The position numbers and the translations under genes were made by a program. Positions 1-7,443 of a DNA stretch of 64,000 nucleotides are shown here, in pieces (positions within the stretch are counted from its first letter, which is position 1; each line of letters opens with the position of its first letter). A model generated the notes under the pieces. The model had not been told where the DNA came from and made no database searches. It saw only the letters and a list, made by a program, of their open reading frames with translations. Source of the DNA: Chitinophaga polysaccharea (GTDB lineage Bacteria; Bacteroidota; Bacteroidia; Chitinophagales; Chitinophagaceae); contig NZ_VIWO01000001.1 in the NCBI RefSeq assembly GCF_007829335.1, forward strand, positions 248,001 through 312,000, read 5' to 3'.

Positions 1-625
1 CTTTCGTTATAAATGGTTCATCACGACTGAGATCATCTATGTGATACAAAAATCCCAACTCCTGCAGAATGGTGAGCGTATTATCGCCGCGCCGCAACCA
101 GTTGGCATTGTAGCCCACGGGCGTAGCACCGGTGGCTTTCTTCACTGCCTCTACTCCGTCCTTAATAAATCGTTTTTCTTCTTCATAAGACAACATATAC
201 TGCGATGACCAATCGCGGCCATGTGCCGCGGCCTCATGTCCACGCTGCACAATTTCTCTGGCAAGCGCCGGATTCTTTTCCACCGCGCTGCCCACCATGT
301 GAGAAGTCACTTTAATACCGTGCTTGTCCCAGTTGTCCAGCATACGGGGAATACCTTCTTTGTAACCGTATTCGTACCAGGTATTAGCGGGCCAGTCCTT
401 ATAGCCTTTCAGCATATTCTGCGGAAACGGGCTTTCCGGATGTTCTGGCTGTCCGCCTGCTTCAAACTGCATGGATACGGATATTACCAGGCGGGAGCCG
501 TCGGCCCAGCCGGAGCGTTGCTGGCGCTGGGGCGCTGTCGTTGCAGCCACCATACTAACTGGATTTACCATGCCGGCCAATCCAACCAGGCCGGCTGTTT
601 TCAGGAACTCTTTTCTTGTAGCCAT
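1..625 (-). CDS. polysaccharide deacetylase family protein (3' part outside window)
   Basis: Reading the minus strand from the ATG at 625 gives about 208 residues that run off the left edge. The product starts with a twin-lysine/arginine-like, signal-type N-terminus (MATRKEFLKTAGLVGLAG) and continues with features of the NodB-fold polysaccharide deacetylase family of the PuuE/allantoinase-like branch: an ISVSMQFE segment, PRMLDNWDKHGIKVT, and RGHEAAAHGRDW, where metal-binding histidines are expected. The start overlaps the stop of the upstream DoxX gene in a TAATG arrangement, so the two are probably translationally coupled. The substrate cannot be told; family members act on N- or O-acetylated sugars or on ring amides. 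The C-terminus is not in the window. Confidence 0.8.
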   Translation of the reverse strand, partial: MATRKEFLKTAGLVGLAGMVNPVSMVAATTAPQRQQRSGWADGSRLVISVSMQFEAGGQPEHPESPFPQNMLKGYKDWPANTWYEYGYKEGIPRMLDNWDKHGIKVTSHMVGSAVEKNPALAREIVQRGHEAAAHGRDWSSQYMLSYEEEKRFIKDGVEAVKKATGATPVGYNANWLRRGDNTLTILQELGFLYHIDDLSRDEPFITK

Positions 626-1023
626 TATTTTTTAATGAGATGATCAACTGCGATGGTGTTGTACTGGATGAAAGCCAGCAATATGCCGAAGAACGCGGCG
701 TGAATAAGCTGAGAAGGCAGGGCCTCCCAGTTTTCTATCATAGCGGTGCCAAATATCAGCAGCACCATTACCAGGCCTCCACCAATCAGTGAAACGCGGG
801 TAAACAGGCCCAGGATGAGCAGCAAGCCTATCACAAATTCAGCGATGGGCAATGTATAACTGAAGGGTACCACCATTATCTCAGGCAACATGGATTTCTC
901 AAAACTTTTTACCATCCAGGCGCTGAAGCCATTTAATTTAGGTAACCTTACCAAACCGTGTCCGAACATACTGGCGGCAACCGCCAGGCGGAGCAAAAAG
1001 AATACGATAGCGTTATTTTCCAT
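625..1023 (-). CDS. DoxX family membrane protein
   Basis: A protein of about 132 residues with four predicted membrane helices. The family signature region GHGLVRLPKLNGF follows the first helix and a second helix bundle contains AEFVIGLLLILGLFTR. It matches the size and layout of small DoxX/DoxD-like inner-membrane proteins, whose function is mostly unknown. I start at the ATG at 1023 (MENNAIVFF); a longer reading from 1044 would run into the divergent promoter region. It is the first gene of a probable two-gene operon with the deacetylase and is divergent from an AraC regulator. Confidence 0.82.
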   Translation of the reverse strand: MENNAIVFFLLRLAVAASMFGHGLVRLPKLNGFSAWMVKSFEKSMLPEIMVVPFSYTLPIAEFVIGLLLILGLFTRVSLIGGGLVMVLLIFGTAMIENWEALPSQLIHAAFFGILLAFIQYNTIAVDHLIKK

Positions 1024-1070
1024 TAGTGTGCGTTTATACCACAAAGATCAGCTAGCTCCCCGGGAAATAA

Positions 1071-1103
1071 TTTGTACATTTTTAGGATCATTCTGTACTT
1101 TTG
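1071..1103 (+). promoter_or_regulatory. Bacteroidota-type promoter of AraC gene, with 21-bp direct repeat
   Basis: TTTG at 1071-1074, 21 bp, then TACTTTTG at 1096-1103 matches the Bacteroidota -33/-7 consensus. The AraC start codon follows only 5 nt after the -7 element, so the transcript would be leaderless or nearly so. The same stretch contains TGTAC-(A/T)-TTT twice with a 21-bp period (1073 and 1094), a possible autoregulatory site. Confidence 0.55.
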
Positions 1104-1108
1104 CAAGT

Positions 1109-1954
1109 ATGCTACAAGAGAACTTATATCAACCTTTCGAAATAGAATACCGGGAGTGCACGGAGTGTCCGATAGATCCTCACAAACATAATTTTTTCGA
1201 ACTGGTATATATCGTAGAAGGCAGTGGTATACAATGCGTCAACAAAAACCAGCTACCTTACAGCCCGGGAAAACTGTTCCTGGTATTCCCACAGGACTGC
1301 CACTCTTTTGAAGTGCAGGAAAGCACTAAATTCTTCTTTATCCGCTTCAACAACATCTACCTGCAAAATCAGCATAAAGATTGGATCCAGCAGCTGGAGT
1401 TTATTTTCCAGAATCACAACCACCTGCCAGGTTGTATACTGAAGAACAGAAATGATAAACCGCTGGTAAAAGCACTGATTGAGGCGCTGATACGTGAATT
1501 AGTGAATCAACAGGCCTATCACCGGGAAATGGCGCAGCAAATTGTGAATACTATCATTATGGTGATAGCCCGGAATATATTGCTGCAAATGCCCGAACAG
1601 CCTAAACATCCGGCCCGGAATGAGGCGTCGCTCAATATCCTGCATTACATACATGAACACATTTATGCGCCGGAAAAGCTAAGGGCCGACCAGATTGCGG
1701 CACATTTCAATATCTCGCCCACCTATCTAAGCGAATATTTCAAACGCAATAATGGCGATACTTTACAACAATATATTATGCAGTATAAGCTAAAGCTGGT
1801 GGAAACAAGGCTGCAGTACAGCAGTATGCGGGTAGGTGAAATTGCAGATGAGCTGGGCTTTACAGACGAGAGTCACCTCAACAGGATGTTTAAAAAATAT
1901 AAGGGGATCAACCCCTCTGCCTTTAGGAAAGAGCTGGCTGCACAGGCGAATTAA
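1109..1954 (+). CDS. AraC family transcriptional regulator
   Basis: 281 residues from ATG 1109. An N-terminal cupin-like sensor (about 1-140, with HKHNFFELVYIVEGSG and the PGKLFLVFPQDCHSF segment) precedes a C-terminal double helix-turn-helix of the AraC/XylS type (about 180-275: LRADQIAAHFNISPTYLSEY and VGEIADELGFTDESHLNRMF). An upstream in-frame extension to 890 is open but lies antisense to DoxX and upstream of a good promoter, so I reject it. It is divergent from the DoxX-deacetylase pair and is the obvious candidate to control it. The ligand is unknown. Confidence 0.9.
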   Translation: MLQENLYQPFEIEYRECTECPIDPHKHNFFELVYIVEGSGIQCVNKNQLPYSPGKLFLVFPQDCHSFEVQESTKFFFIRFNNIYLQNQHKDWIQQLEFIFQNHNHLPGCILKNRNDKPLVKALIEALIRELVNQQAYHREMAQQIVNTIIMVIARNILLQMPEQPKHPARNEASLNILHYIHEHIYAPEKLRADQIAAHFNISPTYLSEYFKRNNGDTLQQYIMQYKLKLVETRLQYSSMRVGEIADELGFTDESHLNRMFKKYKGINPSAFRKELAAQAN

Positions 1955-1962
1955 GTGCATAT

Positions 1963-1997
1963 AAAAAGCGACACCTCCTTGGATGGTGTCGCTTTTT
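1963..1997. terminator. bidirectional intrinsic terminator
   Basis: Perfect 13-bp arms AAAAAGCGACACC and GGTGTCGCTTTTT with a 9-nt loop, between the AraC gene (plus strand) and the small acidic protein gene (minus strand). A-tract and T-tract flank the GC core, so it can act in both directions. Confidence 0.85.
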
Positions 1998-2011
1998 ACC
2001 GTTCATTGTTA

Positions 2012-2293
2012 CTATTCTTCGTCCTCTTCTTCTTCGCCATCATCTTCCAGCCACTCCATGTAGGAGTAGTACCAGTCTTCCAGCTGCTCCAGCAGTTCCT
2101 GTTTCTTTTCCGGCGCGTTTTTGTAGAACTCTTCTACATTGTCGATTTCGTGAATGATATCAATGTAGGCAGTTTCTTCGTCTTCTTCTACACGTTTGGC
2201 GAAGAAGCGGGGTTTTTCGGTATGAAAAATATATTCATTTTCCGGATCTGTTACAGGATCATCTGCAATCAGAAATTTAGGTAACTGTGCCAT
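2012..2293 (-). CDS. small acidic hypothetical protein
   Basis: 93 residues starting MAQLPKFLIADDP. The protein is very rich in Glu and Asp and ends in an acidic run (about residues 81-93). No signal peptide or membrane helix is seen, so it is probably cytosolic. I recognise no functional domain; short proteins with this opening seem to be common in Chitinophagaceae but of unknown role. It stands alone, with a bidirectional terminator just downstream. A TAATTTTG sequence (minus strand, 2346-2339) about 45 bp upstream may be its -7 element, although a clear -33 is not visible. Confidence 0.75.
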   Translation of the reverse strand: MAQLPKFLIADDPVTDPENEYIFHTEKPRFFAKRVEEDEETAYIDIIHEIDNVEEFYKNAPEKKQELLEQLEDWYYSYMEWLEDDGEEEEDEE

Positions 2294-2437
2294 AAAGGAG
2301 TTATTTTTTTAATGATGTTGTACGCTTTACAAGAAATACAAAATTATTGATAATTACCTAATAAAAAACATACAGTGAGAATGAATAAAATTATTGATAA
2401 AATTTCACATCTTTATAGTCGTTAAAACCCATACCGT

Positions 2438-3025
2438 ATGCAGCAATATTGGATCAGATGGGAGAACTGGATGACTCAGCATGCCCCCAGACTGCTCAAT
2501 CTCCTTCGTTCCGGCGCTTCTTTTGAGTCGGTGGAGTCGCTTGAAAAACTTATTGGAACGGCATTACCACCCGCTTTCAAAACCTTTTATGCTATTCATG
2601 ATGGCCAGCAGAAGGCCAGGGCTGGATTGGTAGATGCCGATCAGTTGCTCAGTATAGAAGACATTACCGCACAATGGTATCATTGGAAAGATCAGCTGGA
2701 TGCCGGCACTTTCACCTGGCGTGACGAGCCTATTCAATCTACGCCGGATACCGGTATAAAAAACGACTGGTGGAATCCTCTTTGGATCCCCTTTACCAGC
2801 GACGGCTTCGGCAATCACCTCTGCATTGACCTGGACCCGGCGCCCGGCGGTAAACATGGCCAGATCATCACCCTCTGGCACGACGACAGCCACCGCGCCA
2901 TTTTAGCGCCTTCCTTTGAGGCCTGGCTGGGGGACTATCTCACCGCACTGGAAAAAGGAGAGTATATTTTCGTTAAAAAATGGGGAATTGTACATAAAGA
3001 CACCTTCCTGAACTACAACGACTGA
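2438..3025 (+). CDS. SMI1/KNR4 (SUKH-1) family protein
   Basis: 195 residues. The N-terminal two thirds show the SUKH-1 pattern: an ESVESLEKLIGTALPPAFKT segment followed by FYAIHDGQQ, a GL motif, and later NPLWIPFTSDGFGNHLCIDL with the conserved tryptophan/aspartate region; the C-terminus carries the FEAWLGDYLTALEKGEY helix. SUKH proteins occur as immunity proteins to contact-dependent toxins and also as housekeeping proteins of unknown role. No toxin gene is adjacent, so an immunity function is not supported here. Its 3' end overlaps the convergent AraC gene by 13 bp. Confidence 0.85.
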   Translation: MQQYWIRWENWMTQHAPRLLNLLRSGASFESVESLEKLIGTALPPAFKTFYAIHDGQQKARAGLVDADQLLSIEDITAQWYHWKDQLDAGTFTWRDEPIQSTPDTGIKNDWWNPLWIPFTSDGFGNHLCIDLDPAPGGKHGQIITLWHDDSHRAILAPSFEAWLGDYLTALEKGEYIFVKKWGIVHKDTFLNYND

Positions 3026-4008
3026 TAATTAACCGGCGTACTGCCCGTCCACCGCTTAAAAGCCCTTGTAAACGCGCTCAACTCATTATAACCAAGCATC
3101 CAGGAAATATCTTTCAGCGGATAATTACCAGAAGAAATATAATAAACTGCCAGTGAACGCCTTACCGCATCCGCAATATCCTGGTATTTTACCCCTTCCT
3201 CTTTCAGCTTACGCTGCAGGCTACGCGGACTTACATTGAAGTTGGCCGCAATATCGTCCAGCGAAGAAACACCCAGGTAAGAGTTAGCTATCAGGTAATT
3301 ATAAATCCTTGTTTGCAGATTTTGGGAATCAGGCACCGGTTGTGGCATACTGCTTACTTTCCTCAGCAAGAGCTCCTGCAGCTCATAATTAGCCGTTAAA
3401 AGCGGTTCCTCCCAATACTTGATATCAAACACCAGCGCGTATTCCCCGTTGCGTTTTATGGGCTTACACCTGAATACCCGTTCATATTCAGCGGGGTCAG
3501 GTACTGTGTAGGCCAGGCGCACTGCTTCGGGAGTAATTTTTTCCAGCAATAGCCCATCCAGTTCATGGATAACCATCACCATCAGCAAGTCAATCAACTG
3601 CCGGAAAGCAAAAGGCGGCGTGGCGCCATGATCCTGCGCAGGTATCAGCTTTACCGCAAATGCTTTACTACTACGGCTTATCTCCATACGCACGAGGTCC
3701 GTTACGAGGTGCGTAAGGGCTGCTGCATGCGTGATGGCTTCCCCCACCGTGGCGCTGCTCTGGATGATTTGTCCTACTATACCCAATGCCGCAGGCTGCA
3801 GGGATTCTCCAAAGTGCAGCCCAAACAAGGGATCGTTGGTAAGCCGGCTGGCATTCAGCCATAAGTCCTGCAGCTGCTGCGCAGATACTGGCGCTGCGTG
3901 CTGCTTTTTCAGAGCGGCTACATCAATGCCCGACAGTTTGCATAGCTGCACCATGTCTGCGTCCCGCTGTACGGCATAAGCAATCATACTTAATACTAGC
4001 TGTTTCAT
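3013..4008 (-). CDS. AraC family transcriptional regulator (arabinose-binding-domain type)
   Basis: 331 residues. About residues 10-190 match the 'AraC arabinose-binding' sensor found in OruR/ArgR-like regulators (QLQDLWLNASRLTNDPLFGLHFGE, then PAALGIVGQIIQSSATVGEA). The C-terminal HTH spans about 230-330, with SLDDIAANFNVSPRSLQRKL and PLKDISWMLGYNELSAFTRAF. It is divergent from a SnoaL-like protein gene; the intergenic region carries two direct repeats with a 21-bp period that fit an AraC operator. The ligand is unknown. Confidence 0.9.
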   Translation of the reverse strand: MKQLVLSMIAYAVQRDADMVQLCKLSGIDVAALKKQHAAPVSAQQLQDLWLNASRLTNDPLFGLHFGESLQPAALGIVGQIIQSSATVGEAITHAAALTHLVTDLVRMEISRSSKAFAVKLIPAQDHGATPPFAFRQLIDLLMVMVIHELDGLLLEKITPEAVRLAYTVPDPAEYERVFRCKPIKRNGEYALVFDIKYWEEPLLTANYELQELLLRKVSSMPQPVPDSQNLQTRIYNYLIANSYLGVSSLDDIAANFNVSPRSLQRKLKEEGVKYQDIADAVRRSLAVYYISSGNYPLKDISWMLGYNELSAFTRAFKRWTGSTPVNYQSL

Positions 4009-4047
4009 GCTGTAAAGGTATTCTTCTAACTACTTACAAAAATCAGG

Positions 4048-4086
4048 TTGTCGTTAAATGGTAAGCAATTGTCGTATAAAGGTAAG
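4048..4086 (+). promoter_or_regulatory. candidate AraC operator: two 18-bp direct repeats, 21-bp period
   Basis: TTGTCGTTAAATGGTAAG (4048-4065) and TTGTCGTATAAAGGTAAG (4069-4086) match at 15 of 18 positions and are exactly two helical turns apart, the geometry of araI1-araI2. The proximal repeat sits where the -33 element of the SnoaL-like gene would be, which suggests class II activation. Confidence 0.6.
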
Positions 4087-4107
4087 TGATACGCCTGCTC
4101 CGGAAAG

Positions 4108-4115
4108 TAGTTTTG
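4108..4115 (+). promoter_or_regulatory. -7 element of SnoaL-like gene
   Basis: TAGTTTTG fits the Bacteroidota -7 consensus TAnnTTTG. No TTTG is found at the expected -33 distance; the AraC-type repeat occupies that place. The ATG at 4151 would then have a leader of about 30 nt. Confidence 0.55.
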
Positions 4116-4150
4116 CATTATCAATTTATCAACAACTAAAAACTATAAAA

Positions 4151-4546
4151 ATGGAAAAGCAAACATTACAGGTAGTTACCGAATTTGTGCAGGCAGTACA
4201 GCAGTTGAATTTTGAAAAATTAGGTGCGTTACTACATCCTGATATCAGCTGGGAGCAGCCAGGCAGCAACCGTTTTTCCGGTACTAAGCAATCCAGCGGC
4301 GCCGTATTTGAAATGGTAGGCGGTATGTTTAGCGTATCAGAAAATACCATGTCGCTGGCCGATGTAAAAACAATTGCCGTTAATGGCGATCAGGCTTCTG
4401 TGGTGCTTACCTGGAAAGCCAGCCGGCCGGGCGCCACATTACATACCGATAACGTGGACGTATATACGGTAAAAGACGGCCAGATTGTAGCGGCTAAAAT
4501 ATTTGCGGCTGATATCCAGCAGGAAGATTTCTTCTGGGGTAATTAA
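4151..4546 (+). CDS. SnoaL-like / nuclear transport factor 2 family protein
   Basis: 131 residues starting MEKQTLQVVTEFVQAVQQLNF. Size and pattern (helical N-terminus, LLHPDISWEQPG, then alternating strands ending DVYTVKDGQIVAAKIFAAD) fit the NTF2-like cone fold used by ketosteroid isomerases, SnoaL cyclases and many small binding proteins. The catalytic role cannot be deduced. An upstream start at 4058 is possible in frame, but it would lie inside the operator and upstream of the -7 element, so I prefer 4151. It is probably the regulatory target of the divergent AraC gene. Confidence 0.82.
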   Translation: MEKQTLQVVTEFVQAVQQLNFEKLGALLHPDISWEQPGSNRFSGTKQSSGAVFEMVGGMFSVSENTMSLADVKTIAVNGDQASVVLTWKASRPGATLHTDNVDVYTVKDGQIVAAKIFAADIQQEDFFWGN

Positions 4547-4568
4547 ACTATCAGAAAACAGCATGGGT

Positions 4569-4608
4569 AACACCTTCCGGGCTACGGGCAGCCTGGAAGG
4601 TGTTTTTA
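4569..4608. terminator. bidirectional intrinsic terminator
   Basis: Arms AACACCTTCC (4569-4578) and GGAAGGTGTT (4595-4604), extended inward by GGCT/AGCC, then a T-run. It lies between the convergent SnoaL-like and Cys-motif protein genes. Confidence 0.8.
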
Positions 4609-5208
4609 TTTGAAAAACAGGAAGCGTTTTTTCCTTTTTTCCTCCTGGGCAGGCATCTGCTGCTCATCGCCACGCGGCGATATAGTTCTTCCGGAATAAT
4701 ACATCGGCTCGTTCTCCTGCCTGGCCGTGCTTTCCGTTACACAAACAGTACCGGTAACCCTATATGTTTTCCTGGTAACATATGATGTGACGACTACCTC
4801 TGGCAACTGCTTTATTTTCGCATCGGGTGAGGCAGAGTCTTCGGCAATGGGCGCAATCCCCACTTCTACCCTTTCCAGCTCTCTGGATTCGGCATGCCCT
4901 GTAGTGACAATACCAAGGGTAAGCCCGGCGCTCAGGAGCATAGCGGGCACGAAATAATGACGGGCAGACACGCCCGGCATTATCGCTCTTTCCAGCTGAG
5001 ATGGTTCAAAATGGCCACAAACAGTTCCTTTACTGTTAGTAATAACAGCAAAAATTTCAGCATCTGATAATAAGGAGAAATCGACTACGGTTTTCTGACA
5101 GCTGCCACAGCAACGTCCTACTGAAGACAGGGGCATGTCATTCCAATTCTCCTCGCAAGGTGTAGGAACAGATAGATACAGACCTTTTTTCGATGATTTC
5201 ACGGGCAT
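4606..5208 (-). CDS. hypothetical membrane protein with Cys-rich N-terminal motif
   Basis: 200 residues. The N-terminal 75 residues carry a cysteine pattern: C18-x-ENW, GRCCGSC around residue 34, KTVVDF, and VCGHF, which could bind a metal or haem-like group. A single hydrophobic segment (about 86-105, HYFVPAMLLSAGLTLGIVTT) follows, then a polar tail containing PEVVVTSYV and ending in a basic stretch. I have the impression that this N-terminal pattern recurs in uncharacterised Bacteroidota proteins; no function is known to me. It is monocistronic, facing the SnoaL-like gene. Confidence 0.72.
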   Translation of the reverse strand: MPVKSSKKGLYLSVPTPCEENWNDMPLSSVGRCCGSCQKTVVDFSLLSDAEIFAVITNSKGTVCGHFEPSQLERAIMPGVSARHYFVPAMLLSAGLTLGIVTTGHAESRELERVEVGIAPIAEDSASPDAKIKQLPEVVVTSYVTRKTYRVTGTVCVTESTARQENEPMYYSGRTISPRGDEQQMPAQEEKRKKRFLFFK

Positions 5209-5396
5209 AACAATATCGCAAATGAATATACGAAGAATAAAGCGATCAGATACGGGGAAAATCCCCAGTATACTATTTCAACAAATCAGCTACTCACCCA
5301 TAAAAGGATGTATTTCAATGAACAAACAATATGGCATTATTGTTGAAAATATATCTATCAAGGAAACATTTTTTTAACATTAATAGTACTCATAAC

Positions 5397-5702
5397 ATGA
5401 AAACTCCAAAGCATATTACCGCCTACCTGTTTGCAGCCATTGCAGCAGCCGCTCTTTCCTTCACCAGCCATCCCGCAGCCGCCCAGGGCATCAAAAAAAC
5501 GGCTGAGAAAGTAGGGAACAAAACCGCTTCTATCGCTGTAAAAGGAACCTCAGCAGTTACAGACAAAATTTACAAAGGCAAGGAAGGACCCAATGGTGAA
5601 ACGGTATACATCGATAAAAAAGACAGGAAATACATCGTAGACGACAAAGGCAAAAAGGTATATCTGAAAAAATCGCAGATACATAACAAGAAAAAAGACT
5701 AA
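5397..5702 (+). CDS. small secreted basic protein, PBCV basic-adaptor-like
   Basis: 101 residues from ATG 5397. The N-terminus is a clear signal peptide (MKTPKHITAYLFAAIAAAAL, cleavage probably after HPAAAQ), and the mature part is short and lysine-rich. The segment KGPNGETVYIDKKDRKYIVD followed by DKGKKVYLKK resembles the PBCV-specific basic adaptor repeat (GPxGGxYY-like), which is of unknown function in bacteria. Probably periplasmic or surface-exposed. An earlier in-frame start at 5331 would hide the signal peptide and is rejected. Confidence 0.75.
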   Translation: MKTPKHITAYLFAAIAAAALSFTSHPAAAQGIKKTAEKVGNKTASIAVKGTSAVTDKIYKGKEGPNGETVYIDKKDRKYIVDDKGKKVYLKKSQIHNKKKD

Positions 5703-5721
5703 TTACTAAACCTATAATACG

Positions 5722-5752
5722 AGCCGGACCAGGGAAACCGTCCGGCTTTTTT
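5722..5752 (+). terminator. intrinsic terminator
   Basis: AGCCGGAC (5722-5729) and GTCCGGCT (5740-5747) with a 10-nt loop followed by T6, 20 bp after the small secreted protein stop. Confidence 0.88.
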
Positions 5753-5877
5753 ATCTCCCAACAGCCTGGCGTTTGCCCATTGCCGTTACAAGCGCCGAAA
5801 GCATTTAACATATGGCAGTTTTATATTCGCCAGCTGCCAATTGTTCCGTAAATTCATAGTGCCGTAAATCCCTTTTT

Positions 5878-6204
5878 ATGCAATTAAAACCAGGCAGCTG
5901 TTACAGGATCAATGCACACGCCATTGCCCGGCTGCAATCATTTGGCAACTATGAATTTATTGTCACAGTGATCCATGCCAATGACACATCTGATAGCGTT
6001 GTATTTGAGTTCAGGAAGATAATCGGGAAGGCTACCCGCCTGCAGGAAATTACTACCCGGCAAATGGTAGAAATGCATGCCGATGGCGTTTCACTGCAAG
6101 ATATTACCGGCGCCGCCCTTAACCTGGAACCGTTTGAAAAAGGAAGCGCTTTTCAACAATGGATCGCTACAGGGATTGCCACGCTGTGCGATTGTAACGC
6201 CTGA
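5878..6204 (+). CDS. hypothetical protein
   Basis: 108 residues starting MQLKPGSCYRINAHAI. There is no signal peptide or membrane segment, and no domain I recognise. It mixes strands and helices in an ordinary soluble composition, with a C-terminal cysteine pair (CDCNA). It converges on the MacB-type permease gene 5 bp away with no terminator visible between them. No other reading frame here looks better, but the call rests only on the open frame and the plausible composition. Confidence 0.55.
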   Translation: MQLKPGSCYRINAHAIARLQSFGNYEFIVTVIHANDTSDSVVFEFRKIIGKATRLQEITTRQMVEMHADGVSLQDITGAALNLEPFEKGSAFQQWIATGIATLCDCNA

Positions 6205-6209
6205 TACGG

Positions 6210-7430
6210 TTATTCATACCGCAACGCTTCAATGGGATCTAACCGCGACGCGGCCTGCGCCGGGTAATATCCAAAGAATACCCCTGTAAAGGCGCATACT
6301 ATAAACGACAGCACAATAGACGACTGCGATACTACCGTAGGCCAACCCAGCGTGAGGGAAATCACTTTGGCAGAAGTAATCCCCAATACCACACCTATTA
6401 ATCCACCGGTAACGCTAATGATAATGGCTTCTACCAGGAACTGCAACAGGATATCCAGCTCCCGGGCGCCTATCGACATACGCAGTCCTATCTCCCGGGT
6501 ACGCTCTGTTACCGATACATACATAATGTTCATGATGCCAATACCGCCTATTACCAGCGATATGCCGGCAATAGCGGTGAGAAGGATGGTTAGCAGACTG
6601 CTGGTCGAACTCAGTGTTTTGATCAGTTCCTCCATCGTTCTTACCTGGAAATCATTTTCATCCGCAGGCCGCAAACGGTGTGTTCCCCGCAGGATATCTA
6701 TTATTTCGTCGGTGGCCTGGGCCGATGTCGTTTCACTCACCGCCGATGCATAAATGCTCTGAAAATAAATAGTAGCCAGGATACGCTTTTGCACAGTAGT
6801 ATAGGGCGTAAGGATAATGTCATCCTGGTCTTGCCCGAAAGAACTTTGCCCTTTGGGCGCCAGGGTGCCAATTACCTGCAGTGGAATGGAATTCAGGCGT
6901 ATAACCTTCCCCACGGGGCTTTCCCCACTGGGAAACAGGTTAGAAATCACTGTCTGTCCCAGCACACATACCTTGGCCGCCGTAGCTACATCAGCATCAG
7001 AAAAGGCGATGCCATCGTTGATCGTTAACTTACGGATATCAAAGTAAGAAGGCGCCACCCCCTGCAGCGTAGTAGGCCAGTTCAATGCGCCAAAAATCGC
7101 TTGTCCTTTGGTAGAAGATACCGGCGATACCGCGCTCACATGTTCGGCTCCCCGCTGTATGGCCAGCACATCCGGCAGGGTTAGCGACTGGTAACTGGAG
7201 CCTCCTATCCTTACGCCACCCGCCACATTACTGGCTGGTAATACAGTAATCATATTGGACCCCATGCTGCTAAGCTGTGATTGTATGCTTTCTTTAGACC
7301 CCTCTCCTATGGCCACCATGGCAATTACCGCGGCCACCCCTATAATGATGCCCAGCATGGTCAGGAATGCGCGAAGCTTGTTCCGCTGCAAGGCCCTTAA
7401 TGCTATAAGAATGAGATTGATTGTACTCAT
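6210..7430 (-). CDS. MacB-type ABC transporter permease
   Basis: 406 residues from ATG 7430. An N-terminal helix (NKLRAFLTMLGIIIGVAAVI) leads into a MacB periplasmic core domain (about 45-240), followed by three helices of the FtsX type (about 275-400, with GIGIMNIMYVSVTERTREIG). This is the Type VII ABC permease half of MacB; the ATPase is a separate polypeptide encoded 13 bp upstream. It would work with the adaptor and TolC-like channel of the same operon to export substrates from the periplasm. The start at 7439 would be TTG; the ATG is preferred. Confidence 0.93.
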   Translation of the reverse strand: MSTINLILIALRALQRNKLRAFLTMLGIIIGVAAVIAMVAIGEGSKESIQSQLSSMGSNMITVLPASNVAGGVRIGGSSYQSLTLPDVLAIQRGAEHVSAVSPVSSTKGQAIFGALNWPTTLQGVAPSYFDIRKLTINDGIAFSDADVATAAKVCVLGQTVISNLFPSGESPVGKVIRLNSIPLQVIGTLAPKGQSSFGQDQDDIILTPYTTVQKRILATIYFQSIYASAVSETTSAQATDEIIDILRGTHRLRPADENDFQVRTMEELIKTLSSTSSLLTILLTAIAGISLVIGGIGIMNIMYVSVTERTREIGLRMSIGARELDILLQFLVEAIIISVTGGLIGVVLGITSAKVISLTLGWPTVVSQSSIVLSFIVCAFTGVFFGYYPAQAASRLDPIEALRYE

Positions 7431-7443
7431 GTGTACCAATTAA

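Noticed and set aside
890..1108. N-terminal extension of the first AraC protein
   Set aside because: The frame is open, but it is antisense to DoxX and crosses a good promoter; homologous proteins start near the cupin domain.
2438..3025. SMI1/KNR4 protein as part of a toxin-immunity system
   Set aside because: No polymorphic toxin, nuclease or other immunity gene is adjacent, so only the family is assigned.
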